Positions 17,636-27,556 are shown, numbered from the stretch's first letter. The stretch: 64,000 nt of DNA from an uncultured Bacteroides sp. (GCA_947173895.1 CAMWGU010000001.1:23536-87535); one strand, 5' to 3'. Notes: generated by a model from the letters alone, not told the origin. Made by a program: numbers and translations.

Positions 17636-17774
17636 AAATTATTTTTTAGCGATGCATGGCAGGTGAGAAAATAATCTGAAGGAATCTCAAATTTTCATCT
17701 GCCGCATATTGTGATTCATCCATTCCATAACAGCAATTCATCTGAATCTTCTTGTGCTCCCGACAGAAGCCTTA

Positions 17775-17782
17775 TACCTTTG
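17775..17782 (+). promoter_or_regulatory. -7 promoter element for the outer-membrane protein gene
   Basis: TACCTTTG, 28 bases before the ATG at 17811. It lies downstream of an in-frame ATG at 17754, ruling that out as the start. Confidence 0.55.
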
Positions 17783-17810
17783 CGTTGCTTTTCACTTAAA
17801 AAGAAAAATA

Positions 17811-18716
17811 ATGGGCAACAGAATTTTAATGATAGCCATTCTGATAAATTTGTCTTTGCGATGCTTCGGACAGGGATACATGAATTACGACTACCTATTT
17901 TCGTCCTCTTTCAAGGATCAGGAAGGAAACAAGCATGGTTCGGGCAACTTGCAAAAAATCTCAGGACGGTATACCATCCCTGTTTCAAAAAGGCTTAATG
18001 AAAGAAACCAACCCACAGCATGGGGAATGCTCCTTTCCACATCATACGGCATAATGGATAATGTAGGAGAAGCACAAGCGTTGAATCCTGACCGTATTCT
18101 GAACGTGGGATTGACAGCATCCCACTTGCGCCCTCTTTCTGAGAGGTGGAGTTTACTTGCCTCTTTAGGATGTGGCATTTATGCGTCACCAGACGAAGTA
18201 CGGTGGCAGAGCCTTTTGGTAAACGGAGCTTTCATCTTCGCATACCGCCTACACGAAAACTTAAGTATAGGAGTAGGTGGCGGAGTGACCAATTCGTATG
18301 GTGTACCCATCATCATACCGATGCTTTATTTGACTTGGCGAACAAACTGGCGCTACAAGGTATCCATTGATATGGTTGATGCTCTTAAAGTCCAAGTCGC
18401 CACACAGATCGCTTCGAAGATACAGTTGGAACTGAATGCCTTAGAGATGGACGGCATGGCTGCGGTAATGCGCATGGATGGGAAAGATAAAATATATTCG
18501 TCCGCTATGATAACTTCCGACCTGATCGCCTCATATCGGGTATTTGGAAAAGCCAGTTTTTATGCCGGGATAGGCGGCGTGTGGATGCGCTCGTCATTTA
18601 TTACAGACCGAACCTTAAAGAGTTTTTTCAAAACTCTCTCTGAGAGGAAAAATATGGATGAATATATTTTTGCCCCATCGTTCCGTGCTTCAGTCGGTTT
18701 CCGTTATGGTTTTTAG
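17811..18716 (+). CDS. Outer-membrane beta-barrel protein (DUF6268-like)
   Basis: A 301-residue protein with a signal peptide of about 20 residues ending near RCFGQG, then alternating polar/aromatic strands (GMLLSTSYGIM, SLLASLGCGIYA, LSIGVGGGVTNSYG) and a C-terminal phenylalanine (FRYGF), which together indicate an outer-membrane barrel. I recall the DUF6268 family for such proteins next to LytTR-type two-component systems, with moderate certainty. Function unknown. The start is set by the -7 element at 17775. The regulator remnant follows after 49 bases, and no intact histidine kinase gene is present between them. Confidence 0.7.
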   Translation: MGNRILMIAILINLSLRCFGQGYMNYDYLFSSSFKDQEGNKHGSGNLQKISGRYTIPVSKRLNERNQPTAWGMLLSTSYGIMDNVGEAQALNPDRILNVGLTASHLRPLSERWSLLASLGCGIYASPDEVRWQSLLVNGAFIFAYRLHENLSIGVGGGVTNSYGVPIIIPMLYLTWRTNWRYKVSIDMVDALKVQVATQIASKIQLELNALEMDGMAAVMRMDGKDKIYSSAMITSDLIASYRVFGKASFYAGIGGVWMRSSFITDRTLKSFFKTLSERKNMDEYIFAPSFRASVGFRYGF

Positions 18717-18765
18717 GCTAATAAGAAGCAACTTTGCAATCACTTTAATCGAAAGCAGAAATAGC

Positions 18766-19309
18766 ATGACAGATATCTTATAGTAGAAGACGAAAGGTTG
18801 GCATATGAGGAAATATGCCGTATGATGCGCAAATTACGCTCCACTTACGACTTTGCCGGATGGGCGGAGAGTGTAGAACAAGCCGTGTGCCTGCTGAAAG
18901 CGGAGAAATTCGACCTGCTGATTATCGACATCCGTTTGTCTGACGGTGTGAGCTTTGAGATATTCGAACAATATCCTGTGGAAATTCCCGTCATCTTCAC
19001 TACTGCTTACGATGAATATGCCTTGGACGCATTCCGTGTGAACAGCATCGACTATCTGTTGAAACCGATTGGTGAACGAGAACTTGATGCGGCATTGGGT
19101 AAGTTTGAGCGACGGTGCTACCTGCGCTCCGTCACTCCTGAATACCGCAAGCTGGAAGCGGAATTTTTGTCCGGAGGTAAGAAAAACAGGTTCTTGGTGC
19201 AGACAGGCGACACGTTCCGCCCTGTGGCAACTTCCGACATAGCTTTCTTCTACAGCGAACGCAGCATTACAACGGCATAGTGGAAATGGTGTACAAGCGG
19301 GAAATATGA
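18766..19309 (+). pseudogene. LytTR-type response regulator, frameshifted and truncated
   Basis: The ATG at 18766 opens MTDI, then a stop appears after six codons. Adding one base near 18776 restores LIVEDERLAYEE, the classic receiver start, and the intact frame then runs from there to 19280. The receiver shows the phospho-acceptor Asp in LLIIDIRLSD and the Lys in DYLLKPIGE. The LytTR DNA-binding domain begins (NRFLVQTGDTF, DIAFFYSE) but stops after about 30 residues; another frame continues HYNGIVEMV to a stop at 19309. Most of the DNA-binding domain is gone. A sequencing error could explain the first lesion but not the truncated end. Confidence 0.75.
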
Positions 19310-19323
19310 ACGGAGGTTATAAA

Positions 19324-21378
19324 TCAATCCCTACCTCCGGCATCAGCCAGCCTGAAAGGTGCTTCCAGTTTCTTCTCTAAACCATGCGCTGTCCGTTCAA
19401 CATAATAAATTCCAGAAGACACAGGCCCAAACTTTTTGCCATCCAGCACGATTTCTTTATCCTGATAGACGGCCACCCAATAACCTTTGCCTGCCGAAGG
19501 GACTTGCAACACTTGGGCAACCGAATCATTACAAACGATTCTTATCTCACGGTTCACATCAAACTGTTTCAGTTTTTCTTTATCGATTCCCGGAAAAACA
19601 ACATACTGATATTTGGCTTCCAACGGACGCACACCATGACGAAGATGCAACGAAAGCACCTCTCCTTCTACCGCAACCGGCTGATACATCTTCATAAAAT
19701 CACACCAACGCCCGGAACGCCTTCCAGACTCAACCACCAATGTGTCCTCGTCTGCCAAAGTGATATACCCGGTCTGGTCATGAAAAAAGCGTAACTCTTT
19801 CTGTGCAAATGATTGACGACCTTCAATTTTCTTCCAATCTTCATCCTGTAGAACCATAACATCGCCCATCTTCAGCCGCTGGTCTATAGAAGTAGTCACA
19901 CACAATGCAGTATCCGCCTGAATGCCAGTTCCCAAGCAAATTGCAAAATCATCCGTAAACAGCCACGACTTATACGCCTTCAATCCATCGCGGACCAATT
20001 GCATGGATGCCATTCCTCTCCTACCGTCGGTCAACCCACCAACTAAAGGGCTTGCATTGTTCGACCGAGTATGGTTAATGTTGGGCATCGGTTTTTCATC
20101 TTCATAAGAAGTGACCCCTGGAATCTTCCTCCAATCCCAAAAAGGAAATATATCCAGATATTCATCACCGCGTACATAAAAATAGGTAGCTCCGTCGCCC
20201 ATATAATATCCTTTCAGATTGTCCTCATTCACTTGTTCTGTTCCAATCACACGACGGGAAGACATCTTCACAGTCCCCATCCAGCCTTTGCTGCGATGAA
20301 CCGTATAGTCAGAATCATCGAAATGCTTATGTCCAACACAGAAATTGCCCTGTTTAGGAAATCCATCCAATCCCAAATCGGCAGCAGCAAAGGCTAGTCC
20401 ATACGCCTTATGCACCTGTGCATGATGAAAAAGCTGGCGTCCCAACGAACTGATGTCCATGTATCTGTTCCAGATGACCCATCTATATCCTTCGTTTACC
20501 AGCGAATGCAGTATAGCCAGCTGCCGTTTGTCGAATTCGTATGCCGTCCCTTTAAACAGTCGATAAAAGAAACTCATGCCCGACACATAGGCCAATCCAT
20601 AATTACCAAATTGCTGCTGCGGACCATGCTGATGAAAACTCCAGTCGGCTTTGATGCCTTCTTTTCTACCTGTACATATTTCGGACACAATGGTATCTCG
20701 TGCGGCTTTCACCAACTGAGCGTTTCGTTCCAACAAAGCCCGGATCAACACATTTCCTGCCAGCCACACTTTATTTTGACCGGTCATACCGAATTTGGCA
20801 TTCCGCATGACCTCTATGGCAGAAGCCTTCTCTTCTTCCGACAGTTGTTCTTCCAATAAGATAAAAGCAGTTCCTAAGGTTTTAGGAATACCTATTTCAT
20901 TGTACCACCAGTTCTGACACTTCAAGCGTGCCGAAAACCAATAAGCCAGTGCCAAATGGATGGCTTTTCGTATCTCGTCCGACTTATAGAAGTCCGTCTG
21001 GTCTGAATAATACAACTTGGACAATTCCAGGATGCGCTCCGTATGTTGCTTAGGTTCCCAGCCTGAACGCTTGGTATCGGCATAATTAATATCCGTCCAC
21101 GAACCATTAGCAGCCATCTTTTTCAAATAATCCTTTATTTTATCCAAATCAAAAGGATAGCGTTGCTGAAGCTCTACCACGACTTGATCAGATATTTCCG
21201 TTTCCGGTTTAATCCGAATGAAATCCGACAGCAACGAATCTGTCTTCTCTGCAAAAGGAACCAATATGGTCCGATAGTTCTCCTTGATACGAGACAATTC
21301 ATCCTCTCCGGTTGCCCTGACATTCTGATTTGCCACCATACAGCATCCCAACAGGATATATTTAATAAATCGATTCAT
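19324..21378 (-). CDS. Polysaccharide lyase family 8 (chondroitin/hyaluronan lyase type)
   Basis: A secreted glycosaminoglycan lyase of 684 residues that cleaves uronic-acid-containing chains by beta-elimination. After a short signal peptide (ending about residue 22, with a possible LLGC lipobox) comes an alpha/alpha toroid, then beta-sandwich domains. Using family knowledge of chondroitin AC lyase, the catalytic residues align as N202 (TGQNK), H251 (FHQHG), Y260 (FGNYG) and R314 (SSLGRQ); the H-Y and Y-R spacings of 9 and 54 match. The aromatic substrate patch is NWWYNEIGIP near 156-165. Chondroitin versus hyaluronan preference cannot be read from sequence. It stands alone, without SusC/SusD partners, downstream of potD in the same direction. 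Confidence 0.9.
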   Translation of the reverse strand: MNRFIKYILLGCCMVANQNVRATGEDELSRIKENYRTILVPFAEKTDSLLSDFIRIKPETEISDQVVVELQQRYPFDLDKIKDYLKKMAANGSWTDINYADTKRSGWEPKQHTERILELSKLYYSDQTDFYKSDEIRKAIHLALAYWFSARLKCQNWWYNEIGIPKTLGTAFILLEEQLSEEEKASAIEVMRNAKFGMTGQNKVWLAGNVLIRALLERNAQLVKAARDTIVSEICTGRKEGIKADWSFHQHGPQQQFGNYGLAYVSGMSFFYRLFKGTAYEFDKRQLAILHSLVNEGYRWVIWNRYMDISSLGRQLFHHAQVHKAYGLAFAAADLGLDGFPKQGNFCVGHKHFDDSDYTVHRSKGWMGTVKMSSRRVIGTEQVNEDNLKGYYMGDGATYFYVRGDEYLDIFPFWDWRKIPGVTSYEDEKPMPNINHTRSNNASPLVGGLTDGRRGMASMQLVRDGLKAYKSWLFTDDFAICLGTGIQADTALCVTTSIDQRLKMGDVMVLQDEDWKKIEGRQSFAQKELRFFHDQTGYITLADEDTLVVESGRRSGRWCDFMKMYQPVAVEGEVLSLHLRHGVRPLEAKYQYVVFPGIDKEKLKQFDVNREIRIVCNDSVAQVLQVPSAGKGYWVAVYQDKEIVLDGKKFGPVSSGIYYVERTAHGLEKKLEAPFRLADAGGRD

Positions 21379-21469
21379 CTCTTTTAATAATTAAGTCATA
21401 ACTGAGCGCACATTTCAAACTGTAAACATCTGTCACGCATTATTAAGATCTACCTTTCAACCGTTTCTT

Positions 21470-22810
21470 TCACTTCCTTTTCATTTTCCTACGGTTTCTA
21501 CGACGGCGTTGCACCTTCTTGTGCTGATAGCGCTGGAAGCGTTTGTATATAGTAAATACCACCATCGCTCCGACAGAGAGCAGAATCACAATAACCACTC
21601 CCGCCCCCAGGTTATCTCCTTTCACACGCGACCACATCTCCAACACCTGTTCGGTTTTTTCACCCGAATCGCGAATCATGGCACAGCGTTCCACCACTGC
21701 ACGATCGGGATACTGCACCTTGTCTATCGGTATGCTGTCGGCAGCAGGGCCGAAGAAATAACTTAAATCGGCAAAATAAGACAAGCTGGTATCTATCTTT
21801 GCTTCCAATATTTCAGGAGTTGCCACCGCACTTACATACCCACAGGCATCCATGTTTCGCAAAGCCACATCAGATCGGCATAAATAATTGATAAAATAAC
21901 TGGCGGCTTTCCTGTTTTGAGCATATTTGGGAATCACCCAACCATCATACCACACATTGCTTCCTTCTGCTGGAACCTCATAGTCCAAGTTGACTCCCAC
22001 TCCTTCTGCTTCTTCAATGGCCCATACCGCATCACCACTCCAAGTCATATTCAGCCAAGCCTTGCCCTTGGTCATCATTTCCTTGCCGAAATCAGCTTCC
22101 CAACCGGCTATCAGGGGTTTCATCGCTTTCAGGTATTTCTCAACCGTATCAATAGATGCCTGAGAGTAATTGTTCATCAGCCCCTCTACTGTCACCTTCC
22201 CTTCTTTCAGAAGCTCAGTATTAGCATAAATCAGCGCAGTACCGTATGCGTCACGATAACTTTCCTTCATCAGGATCTTGTTTTTGTATGCCGTGTTCCA
22301 AAGGCTGGACCAAGTCATGGCATCCTCTACCGGGACATGATCGGTGTTAAACAAAATACCCGCTGTCCCCCACATGTAGCCCACTGCATAATCCGAAGCA
22401 CGACGGCCCGGCTGGCTCAATTTGTCCAGTTGTTCGCGGATATAAGAAGACTCATTGTGCAGATAATTGGGAGTTTGCCCAAAAGCAGTATCAACCGGAA
22501 GAAGCAGATTCTTGCGAAGCATACGCTCTATGATATACTCTGAAGGACAAACCACATCGAAATCTTCATGCCCCCGCTCTATTTTGGTCAGCATGATCTC
22601 ATTGATATCGAACGTTTGATAAACGATCCGGATATCCTCGCCAGTCTGCTCTTTATACCATTGCGGAAATTCCGACAATACGTCTTCATCTATATAATCG
22701 GCCCAATTATATACTTTCAGCACATTCTTGCGAGGCTCCGTATTATAACACCCGGTAAAAGTAAGCAAAGCCACGGCACATGCCACCAGCCATTTATTAA
22801 ATTTCTTCAT
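21470..22810 (-). CDS. potD: Spermidine/putrescine-binding lipoprotein with C-terminal membrane anchor
   Basis: The periplasmic solute-binding component of the PotABCD polyamine importer. The lipobox FTGC places the lipidated cysteine at 21, and the mature protein opens with VLKVYNWADYIDEDVL, typical of PotD. Family features include the WGTAGILFNTD and YDGWVIPKYA segments. At 446 residues it is about 100 longer than E. coli PotD: after the binding domain comes a hydrophobic segment (about 400-421) and a very basic tail rich in Arg and Lys. It may thus be anchored at both ends. It is the last gene of the operon, three bases after potC. Confidence 0.9.
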   Translation of the reverse strand: MKKFNKWLVACAVALLTFTGCYNTEPRKNVLKVYNWADYIDEDVLSEFPQWYKEQTGEDIRIVYQTFDINEIMLTKIERGHEDFDVVCPSEYIIERMLRKNLLLPVDTAFGQTPNYLHNESSYIREQLDKLSQPGRRASDYAVGYMWGTAGILFNTDHVPVEDAMTWSSLWNTAYKNKILMKESYRDAYGTALIYANTELLKEGKVTVEGLMNNYSQASIDTVEKYLKAMKPLIAGWEADFGKEMMTKGKAWLNMTWSGDAVWAIEEAEGVGVNLDYEVPAEGSNVWYDGWVIPKYAQNRKAASYFINYLCRSDVALRNMDACGYVSAVATPEILEAKIDTSLSYFADLSYFFGPAADSIPIDKVQYPDRAVVERCAMIRDSGEKTEQVLEMWSRVKGDNLGAGVVIVILLSVGAMVVFTIYKRFQRYQHKKVQRRRRNRRKMKRK

Positions 22811-22813
22811 TTT

Positions 22814-23605
22814 CTATTCCTCCTTTTTCTTGCTCGCACGACGGTTGATGATAACCAGCAATACCAGCACCAATACAAATATAATGGTAGAAAGCGGACG
22901 AAGTTCAGGAGTCAGTCCGCCCTTTCGAGCGTCCGCGTAAATATAAGTAGAAAGCGTCTCAAGTCCCTCATTGCCGATTGTAAATACCGTCACAGCAAAA
23001 TCATCAATAGACAAAGTCACCGCCAGCATAAAACCGGAAATCATCCCTGGAAGAATTTCAGGAACAATCACCTTGCGGAGTGCCTGCATCGGAGTCGCTC
23101 CCAAGTCGAGCGCAGCCTCATAGATATTGGGATTCATCTGTTTCAGGCGGGGCAACACGCTCAACACCACGTAGGGAGTACAAAATGTGATATGTGCAAG
23201 TACCACCGTGATATACCCTTGTGGTATGCCCAACGAAACAAACAGCAGGAACAAAGATATGCCGATGATAATATCTCCGTTCAGAATAGGAATGTTGTTG
23301 ACAAAACTGATGGCCTTGCGCGCACGAGAACGGAGGTTGAATATACCGATGGCCGTCACACTGCCCAGCAAGGTAGATGCCGTAGCCGCAATCAGAGCGA
23401 TGCTCAACGTATTGAGCAATGCATTGGTCAATGAATGATGTGTGCCCGAAACAAACAGCGAAGAATACAATTTGGTTGAGAAACCAGTCCAATTGCCCAG
23501 CACTTTCGCTTCGGTAAACGAATAAATCATAATAAGGAAGATGGGAGCATACAGCAAGAGCAAAAGCAGCCACAAATATCCCTGACACAATATTCTCTTT
23601 ACCAT
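22814..23605 (-). CDS. potC: Polyamine ABC transporter permease PotC
   Basis: An inner-membrane permease of 263 residues with about six transmembrane segments and the EAA loop that contacts the ATPase (EAALDLGATPMQALRKV). It pairs with PotB to form the channel of the spermidine/putrescine importer. The N-terminus (MVKRILCQGYLWLLLLLLYAPIFL) and the motif SLIDDF-like SIDDFAVTVF near the end are characteristic of PotC. It overlaps potB by seven bases and is followed by potD. Confidence 0.92.
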   Translation of the reverse strand: MVKRILCQGYLWLLLLLLYAPIFLIMIYSFTEAKVLGNWTGFSTKLYSSLFVSGTHHSLTNALLNTLSIALIAATASTLLGSVTAIGIFNLRSRARKAISFVNNIPILNGDIIIGISLFLLFVSLGIPQGYITVVLAHITFCTPYVVLSVLPRLKQMNPNIYEAALDLGATPMQALRKVIVPEILPGMISGFMLAVTLSIDDFAVTVFTIGNEGLETLSTYIYADARKGGLTPELRPLSTIIFVLVLVLLVIINRRASKKKEE

Positions 23606-24396
23606 AATCCACCTCCTTCGTTAGGATCATTATCGTCAGAGGCAAGTAAAGTGGTCGCTCCGATAAGGAACAACATGATTAAAGAAAGAGCCGCCCCATA
23701 ATTCCACATACTATTATTAATATTCTCCTGAATAGTGGTACCAAACAATTTGATATTGTTCATTGTCAACAATTCGGCTATGGCAAAGGTAGAGATCGTT
23801 GGCATGAATACCATTAATATGCCGCTCACAATGCCTGGCATGGACAATGGCAGCACAGCCTTAAGAAACACCTGCACCGGATTGGCACCCAGGTCCTGCG
23901 CCGCCTCGACATAACTTTTGTCCAGTTTCTGCAAAGTATTATAAATGGGATAAATCATAAAAGGCAGGAAATTATAGACCATTCCAAATATCAATGCCCC
24001 TTCGCCCAACGGCATATTCATGAAATCGAACAACGCCACAGTGGCCAGCGTACGTATCAGGATATTCACCCACATAGGAAGAATGAACAGAACCACCACA
24101 GCCGAGGCATATTTCATCCGAGTTTGAGTCAATATATAAGCGGCCGGATAGCCCAGCAGAATACAGACCACCGTAGTAATAATAGCCACCCCGATAGAAT
24201 AGACAAATGTATTGATTGCCTCAGGATGGGCAAAGAATTTAGCGAAATTACCCAAAGTGAAATGGCCGGCATCATCCATAAATGCATAAACCACAATCAG
24301 CAACAGCGGAAGAATGACAAATACCGCCGAAAATATCACGTAAGGAATAGTCCAACTTTTACGTGAAGACAAAAATAATCGTATTGTTCCGAACAC
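23599..24396 (-). CDS. potB: Polyamine ABC transporter permease PotB
   Basis: The first permease subunit, 265 residues, with about six transmembrane segments and an EAA loop (EAAQDLGANPVQVFLKAVLP). The segment WVNILIRTLA is typical of PotB. It forms the membrane channel with PotC and is energised by PotA. It starts 13 bases after potA and overlaps potC by seven bases, consistent with coupled translation of a single operon. Confidence 0.92.
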   Translation of the reverse strand: MFGTIRLFLSSRKSWTIPYVIFSAVFVILPLLLIVVYAFMDDAGHFTLGNFAKFFAHPEAINTFVYSIGVAIITTVVCILLGYPAAYILTQTRMKYASAVVVLFILPMWVNILIRTLATVALFDFMNMPLGEGALIFGMVYNFLPFMIYPIYNTLQKLDKSYVEAAQDLGANPVQVFLKAVLPLSMPGIVSGILMVFMPTISTFAIAELLTMNNIKLFGTTIQENINNSMWNYGAALSLIMLFLIGATTLLASDDNDPNEGGGLW

Positions 24397-24409
24397 CTCT
24401 TTTCTTAAT

Positions 24410-25804
24410 TTATGATTCTACAACCTGGGTTACCTTAATGCTTTCGGGCAAGATGGTAATGCCCACATGGTCGCCATTGTCCCACACATCGTCGGTATCG
24501 ACAAAGATATCCTCCCCCCAGTCCGACGCAACAGTGAGATGATAATGGTCGCCTTTATACAAGATGAAACACACATCGCCGGTCAACGTACCATCTTCTT
24601 CATTATCCTGCAAAATGACATCTTTGAAATCCACATGCACCTGCACCTTGGCCCCCGGCGCAATGGTTGTCACTGGCAAACACTCAAACGTACATCCCAG
24701 AAAGTCCACATGCGTTTCGTCCACCAGTTCTCCTTCAAATGTATTGCACACACGTTCCTTCTTCATGATATGAATATCAAAAGGCTTTACCAGCAAGCCC
24801 ACACGCTCGCCCACCGCAAAGTGGTGATAGTCCTGAACAATGAACTCATAGCCATTGGCATTGACTACCATTTCATAATGCACTCCCTTGAAGATGGACG
24901 AAGTGACCACTCCGGAAATCTGCGACGCATCCGAATCCGGGAAAATATACCAATCCTCCGGGCGCACCACCACATCCACAGGCATGTTCTCACCAAAGCC
25001 CTCGTCCACACACTCAAACTCCACTCCGGCAAAGCGCACCAACTTGTCCTTTACCATGATCCCGTTCAGGATGTTGCTTTCACCGATAAAATCGGCCACA
25101 AACGAGTTGATGGGTTCATTATAAATATCCACCGGAGTACCTATCTGTTGTATCTTTCCCTCGCTCATCACCACAATGGTGTCGCTTAGTGTCAACGCCT
25201 CTTCCTGATCATGAGTTACATAGACAAAGGTAATGCCCAGCGTCTTGTGCATCTCTTTCAATTCCATCTGCATGTCTTTCCGCATCTTCAGGTCCAAAGC
25301 CGCCAACGGCTCGTCCAACAACAACACCTCCGGCTCGTTGACAATAGCACGGGCTATAGCCACACGCTGCTGCTGCCCGCCCGAAAGCGAATTCACATCC
25401 CTATACTCATAATCGGTCATCCCAACCATACGGAGAGCCGCTTTCACCTTTTTCCCGATTATCTGCTTAGGAATCTTTTTCAGCTTCAATCCGAAAGCAA
25501 TATTGTCGAATACATTCAAATGAGGAAACAAAGCATACTTCTGAAACACCGTATTCACCGGCCGTTTGTGAGGAGGAGTCTGCGTAATCTCCTTGCCGGC
25601 TATCTTTATCTCTCCCTCCGAGGCCGTCTGAAATCCCGCAATCAAACGCAAAAGAGTTGTCTTCCCGCATCCGGAAGGCCCCAATACGGTCACAAACTCA
25701 CCTTTCTTCACATACAAATTGATGTTGTCCAAAACCATCTTATCGCCAAAGAACTTGGAAACACCATTCACTTCAATAATATAACTAGATTGTTGCATAC
25801 TCAT
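24410..25804 (-). CDS. potA: Polyamine ABC transporter ATP-binding protein PotA
   Basis: The cytoplasmic ATPase of the spermidine/putrescine importer. Walker [10 protein letters not shown] lies near 45, the signature LSGGQQQR near 145, Walker [11 protein letters not shown] near 165, and the switch histidine in [10 protein letters not shown] near 200. The C-terminal regulatory part is long: the protein has 464 residues against 378 in E. coli, with what look like two TOBE-type repeats after about 280. A TTG at 25816 would extend the frame, but the -7 element at 25821-25828 puts transcription start near 25814, so I use ATG 25804; ATG 25798 is also possible. Confidence 0.93.
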   Translation of the reverse strand: MSMQQSSYIIEVNGVSKFFGDKMVLDNINLYVKKGEFVTVLGPSGCGKTTLLRLIAGFQTASEGEIKIAGKEITQTPPHKRPVNTVFQKYALFPHLNVFDNIAFGLKLKKIPKQIIGKKVKAALRMVGMTDYEYRDVNSLSGGQQQRVAIARAIVNEPEVLLLDEPLAALDLKMRKDMQMELKEMHKTLGITFVYVTHDQEEALTLSDTIVVMSEGKIQQIGTPVDIYNEPINSFVADFIGESNILNGIMVKDKLVRFAGVEFECVDEGFGENMPVDVVVRPEDWYIFPDSDASQISGVVTSSIFKGVHYEMVVNANGYEFIVQDYHHFAVGERVGLLVKPFDIHIMKKERVCNTFEGELVDETHVDFLGCTFECLPVTTIAPGAKVQVHVDFKDVILQDNEEDGTLTGDVCFILYKGDHYHLTVASDWGEDIFVDTDDVWDNGDHVGITILPESIKVTQVVES

Positions 25805-25820
25805 TCTATAATTCAATATG

Positions 25821-25828
25821 CAAAAATA
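25821..25828 (-). promoter_or_regulatory. -7 promoter element for the pot operon
   Basis: TATTTTTG on the minus strand, 17 bases upstream of the potA ATG; implies a leader of about ten bases. Confidence 0.5.
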
Positions 25829-26024
25829 CGCTATTTTTCAATAATGACAGATAAATGTGACCAATATTTATGCAAGATGACACACACAATCCAGCGAATT
25901 CGGCCAACATGCATGAATATTCATATTATTCTCACACATCAAGTCTCCCACACTTTCCCGCAGAAGATATAAATCTCCTTAAAAATAAAAGTCCCCATCC
26001 TATCGGATATATTAATTAAGTAAT

Positions 26025-26032
26025 TATCTTTG
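26025..26032 (+). promoter_or_regulatory. -7 promoter element for the TlpA-like lipoprotein
   Basis: TATCTTTG, 18 bases before the ATG at 26051. Confidence 0.5.
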
Positions 26033-26050
26033 CAAACAAATTAAAACCAA

Positions 26051-27148
26051 ATGAAAATGAAAAAATTAGTCTATCTGTTGGCCGCAGGAAGCATGGCTTT
26101 TACTGCATGCCAAAACTCACCGTCCTACAAAATAAAAGGGACTGTAGAAAACATTGCCGATGGCGAAGTCGTCTATTTACAAAAATACCTTAACGGAGAT
26201 TATCAGAAAGTAGATTCGGCTATTGTTGGAAACGGCACTTTCACTTTTACAGGCAAGCAAGACACTGTAGCTGCCCATTACATCACTTATTCCAAGGAAG
26301 GTAAAAATCGAATGATCAACTTCTTCCTCGAAAACGGAGAGATCCATATCACATTGGGCGACGAAAACAAAGTTTCAGGCACGCCCAACAATGACACCTA
26401 TCAGAAATTCAGAGATGAATTCGCTGCCTTAAGCAAGGAAATGAACGAGATGTACCAAAAAGCCCAGACAGACAGCAGCCTGACCAAGGAACAAGTGGAA
26501 GCCATCATGGCCGAAATCGAAAAGAAAGATAGTGTGGGAATGGACATGGTATATCAGACCATCGAAGCCAACATCACCAATCCGGTGGGTGTATACCTGC
26601 TCCCCTCTTATGCCGCCGCATTCGACCTTGACAAGCAGAAGGCCTTGGTAGAAAAAGTCCCTGCCGAATTGGCCAACGAACGCATTAACAAACTGAAAGC
26701 CCACATAGAAACATGCGAAAAAACAGCAGTGGGACAACAATACATCGACTTCTCCATGCAGACTCCGGAAGGCGAGACGGTGAACCTGTCCGACTTTGTC
26801 AGCAAAAACCAATATACGCTGATTGATTTCTGGGCAAGCTGGTGTGGCCCTTGCCGCAAAGAAATGCCCCACGTGGTAGAAGCATACAAAGCATTCAAAA
26901 ACAAAGGATTCGGTATCGTAGGAGTATCTTTGGATAACAATGCAGACAAATGGAAAGAGGCAATCGGTACTCTGAATATCACATGGCCGCAAATGTCCGA
27001 CCTGCAAGGATGGAACAACGCAGGCGCCAAACTCTATGGCGTTAATTCAATCCCTGCCACCGTATTGGTAGACCAGAATGGCACAATCGTAGCACGCGGA
27101 CTTCGCGGAAATGCCATTCAGGAGAAACTGAACGAACTGTTGAAATAA
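26051..27148 (+). CDS. TlpA-like thiol-disulfide lipoprotein with DUF4369 domain
   Basis: A periplasm-facing lipoprotein of 365 residues: lipobox FTAC with C20, an N-terminal beta domain of the DUF4369 type (YKIKGTVENIADGEVVYLQ), a helical linker at about 115-225, and a C-terminal thioredoxin domain with WCGPC at 264-268 and the cis-proline loop SIPATVLVD. Members reduce or isomerise disulfides of envelope proteins. It is monocistronic, divergent from the pot operon, and ends at a strong terminator. It contrasts with the cysteine-less thioredoxin-fold protein at 13178-13672. Confidence 0.92.
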   Translation: MKMKKLVYLLAAGSMAFTACQNSPSYKIKGTVENIADGEVVYLQKYLNGDYQKVDSAIVGNGTFTFTGKQDTVAAHYITYSKEGKNRMINFFLENGEIHITLGDENKVSGTPNNDTYQKFRDEFAALSKEMNEMYQKAQTDSSLTKEQVEAIMAEIEKKDSVGMDMVYQTIEANITNPVGVYLLPSYAAAFDLDKQKALVEKVPAELANERINKLKAHIETCEKTAVGQQYIDFSMQTPEGETVNLSDFVSKNQYTLIDFWASWCGPCRKEMPHVVEAYKAFKNKGFGIVGVSLDNNADKWKEAIGTLNITWPQMSDLQGWNNAGAKLYGVNSIPATVLVDQNGTIVARGLRGNAIQEKLNELLK

Positions 27149-27204
27149 ACATAGCGGAACAAACATACTGAAAATATAAACAGTAGCCCTACAAGTGAGG
27201 GAAG

Positions 27205-27249
27205 AGCCATATCACAACTCTGCTTTTTTGAGAATGATATGGCTTTTTT
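27205..27249 (+). terminator. Terminator of the TlpA-like gene
   Basis: AGCCATATC (27205-27213) pairs with GATATGGCT (27236-27244), followed by a run of six T residues; 57 bases past the stop codon. Confidence 0.8.
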
Positions 27250-27302
27250 ATTGCATCATGACGAACGGCAAAAGTCATCATTTTAGGCCTACGAATCCAC
27301 CG

Positions 27303-27393
27303 AAAAACACGTACGTACGTATAGGCTCACACATACGTACGTGTAGGCCTACACATACGGTCGCGAAGGGCCACACATACGTACGTGTTTTCC
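27303..27393. repeat. Four-palindrome array at 22-bp spacing (copy D)
   Basis: Only the palindrome block of the family is present. It opens AAAACACGTACGTACG and closes TACGTACGTGTTTT, so its ends are inverted repeats of each other and the whole block could fold into one long hairpin. Units are exactly 22 bp; the third is degenerate (CGGTCGCG). It sits between the terminators of two convergent genes, tlpA-like and glgP, and accounts for most of the 27149-27585 gap. Confidence 0.8.
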
Positions 27394-27523
27394 GGAGCGT
27401 CTTTTAACGGTTTTTCCGTAGAAATATTGTGACATAGCCAGCATTATTCGGATACTTCCTACTATGAAAAATCACTCCGCGACTGCATCCGCCAACCCCA
27501 TACTCAAACCGAGCATGCCAAAC

Positions 27524-27556
27524 AAAAAAAGAGCGCCTTCTTTTCGAAAGCGCTCT
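27524..27556 (-). terminator. Terminator of the glycogen operon
   Basis: AGAGCGC...GCGCTCT stem with an inner TTC/GAA pairing (27530-27556), followed on the minus strand by a seven-base T run; 30 bases past the glgP stop. Confidence 0.85.

Noticed and set aside
18798..19280. A functional 160-residue response regulator
   Set aside because: The receiver start is out of frame with its ATG and the DNA-binding domain is cut short, so it is called a pseudogene.
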